Part shown: positions 63,440 to 64,000 of the stretch, in pieces | Numbering within the stretch: position 1 is the first letter of the stretch | Layout: the number at the start of each line of letters is the position of its first letter | Assembly: GCA_002424605.1 (NCBI GenBank) | Contig: DIKQ01000011.1 | Location: 1-64,000 of the forward strand | Reading direction: 5' to 3' | From: Cloacimonetes bacterium UBA5614 | GTDB lineage: Bacteria > Cloacimonadota > Cloacimonadia > Cloacimonadales > Cloacimonadaceae | DNA length: 64,000 nucleotides | Notes under the pieces: generated by a model | What the model was told of the DNA's origin: nothing | The model's database searches: none | What the model saw: the letters and a program-made list of their open reading frames with translations, nothing else | Made by a program: the position numbers and the translations under genes

Positions 63440-64000
63440 TGCCCCACTGGTACACGGAAAAGCACACTCCTACCCGCGGACTGACCTTTCAGGTGGATGC
63501 AAACCTCTATCAGGAAAAAAGCCCCTACCAGATACTGGATATCGTGCAGACGCCGGACTTTGGCCTTATGATGCTGTTGGACGGGGTTATCATGGTTACG
63601 GAAAGGGACGAGTTTGTCTATCATGAGATGCTTTCCCATCCTGCTTTGTTCACGCATCCAAATCCGCAAAAGGTCCTGATAATCGGAGGCGGGGACGGAG
63701 GCACTTTGCGTCAGGTCTTGCGTCATCCCGGTGTGGAAAAAGCCGTTCTGGTGGAGATAGATGAGATGGTGGTCAATGCTTCCAGGCGCTTCTTCCCTAT
63801 TCTGGCAGAGGCATTTGACAATCCCAAAGCAGAGGTGCGGATAGAAGACGGGATTGCTTTTCTAAAGCGGTCGGAAGACGAGTTCGACGTCATACTGATA
63901 GATTCCACAGACCCGGTGGGACCGGCGGAAGGTCTTTTCCAAAGGGAGTTTTACGCTGATTGCCACAATGCCCTGAAAGCAGACGGCATCCTGACAATCC
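63439..64000 (+). CDS. speE: Spermidine synthase, partial at the window end
   Basis: 187 residues are visible; the C-terminus lies past the window. It transfers the aminopropyl group to putrescine. The N-terminal beta domain begins MPHWYTEKHTPTRGLTFQV; YQILDIVQTPDFGLMMLLDG, the SAM-binding-type IIGGGDGGTLRQVLRH and the catalytic-Asp block DVILIDSTDPVGPA are present. It is adjacent to speD by a one-base overlap and forms a speDE pair. Confidence 0.93.
   Translation, partial: MPHWYTEKHTPTRGLTFQVDANLYQEKSPYQILDIVQTPDFGLMMLLDGVIMVTERDEFVYHEMLSHPALFTHPNPQKVLIIGGGDGGTLRQVLRHPGVEKAVLVEIDEMVVNASRRFFPILAEAFDNPKAEVRIEDGIAFLKRSEDEFDVILIDSTDPVGPAEGLFQREFYADCHNALKADGILTI

Overview
The window reads as a chromosomal segment of a Gram-negative anaerobe of about 50% GC from the FCB superphylum, most likely Cloacimonadota (Candidatus Cloacimonetes). 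This assignment is inferred from gene content and was not tested by phylogeny. The main clues are six secreted proteins that end in a FlgD-like/type-IX-style C-terminal domain with a recurring Y/F-N-x-K-G-Q motif, a MutL/GlmL-type ATPase paired with an uncharacterised partner, a catabolic-type glutamate dehydrogenase, outer-membrane barrel proteins and several lipoproteins. No tRNA, rRNA, prophage, transposase or CRISPR array was seen.

Layout. 0.3-4 kb: a secreted RCC1-repeat protein and a DEAD-box helicase. 4.2-5.8 kb: a tandem pair of TraB/EreA-like paralogues. 5.9-11 kb: a minus-strand run of purS, purQ, comF, a small conserved gene, a mutL-like gene and its partner. 11.7-14.1 kb: an AT-rich island with an overlapping radical-SAM gene and membrane-protein gene. 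14.2-26.1 kb: an SGNH lipoprotein, then a tightly packed minus-strand array (yggS, plsY-like, GNAT, PAP2, PorV-like, BatA-like, dxs, mnmE, M42 peptidase). 26.4-30 kb: membrane proteins, a lipocalin and a secreted protein. 30.2-33.7 kb: a plus-strand operon of obgE, dprA, GNAT and DUF2156. 33.7-37.8 kb: two more secreted proteins and a metallophosphatase. 37.8-42.6 kb: two coupled orphan PEP/pyruvate-binding ATP-grasp proteins. 42.9-46 kb: gdhA and glnS. 46.2-47.7 kb: a short MscS channel and a beta-barrel protein. 47.7-55.4 kb: an envelope/protein-maturation array (lipoprotein, PpiC, SurA, pgpA, yajC, def, fmt, DUF116, htrA). 55.4-57.5 kb: a probable replication origin flanking dnaA. 57.7-62.5 kb: a DUF1801 protein, two paralogous secreted proteins and asparagine synthetase. 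63-64 kb: speD and the start of speE.

How the genes fit together. Much of the window serves the cell envelope: chaperones (SurA, PpiC), protease (HtrA), lipid synthesis (PlsY-like, PgpA, PAP2), outer-membrane barrels, and surface proteins with a shared C-terminal domain that may be exported with help from the PorV-like protein. Translation and its maturation steps are also well represented (fmt/def, glnS, mnmE, obgE).

The most unusual features are: (i) a family of about 75-bp palindromic repeats in at least a dozen intergenic places, one apparently forming the end of one gene and the ribosome-binding site of the next; (ii) an origin with a DnaA box, GC tract and TAG-trio arrangement next to dnaA; (iii) the AT-rich radical-SAM/membrane-protein pair; (iv) the two coupled ATP-grasp proteins that share an unexplained C-terminal module; (v) the 840-bp-register tandem duplication with a perfectly conserved 82-bp tract.
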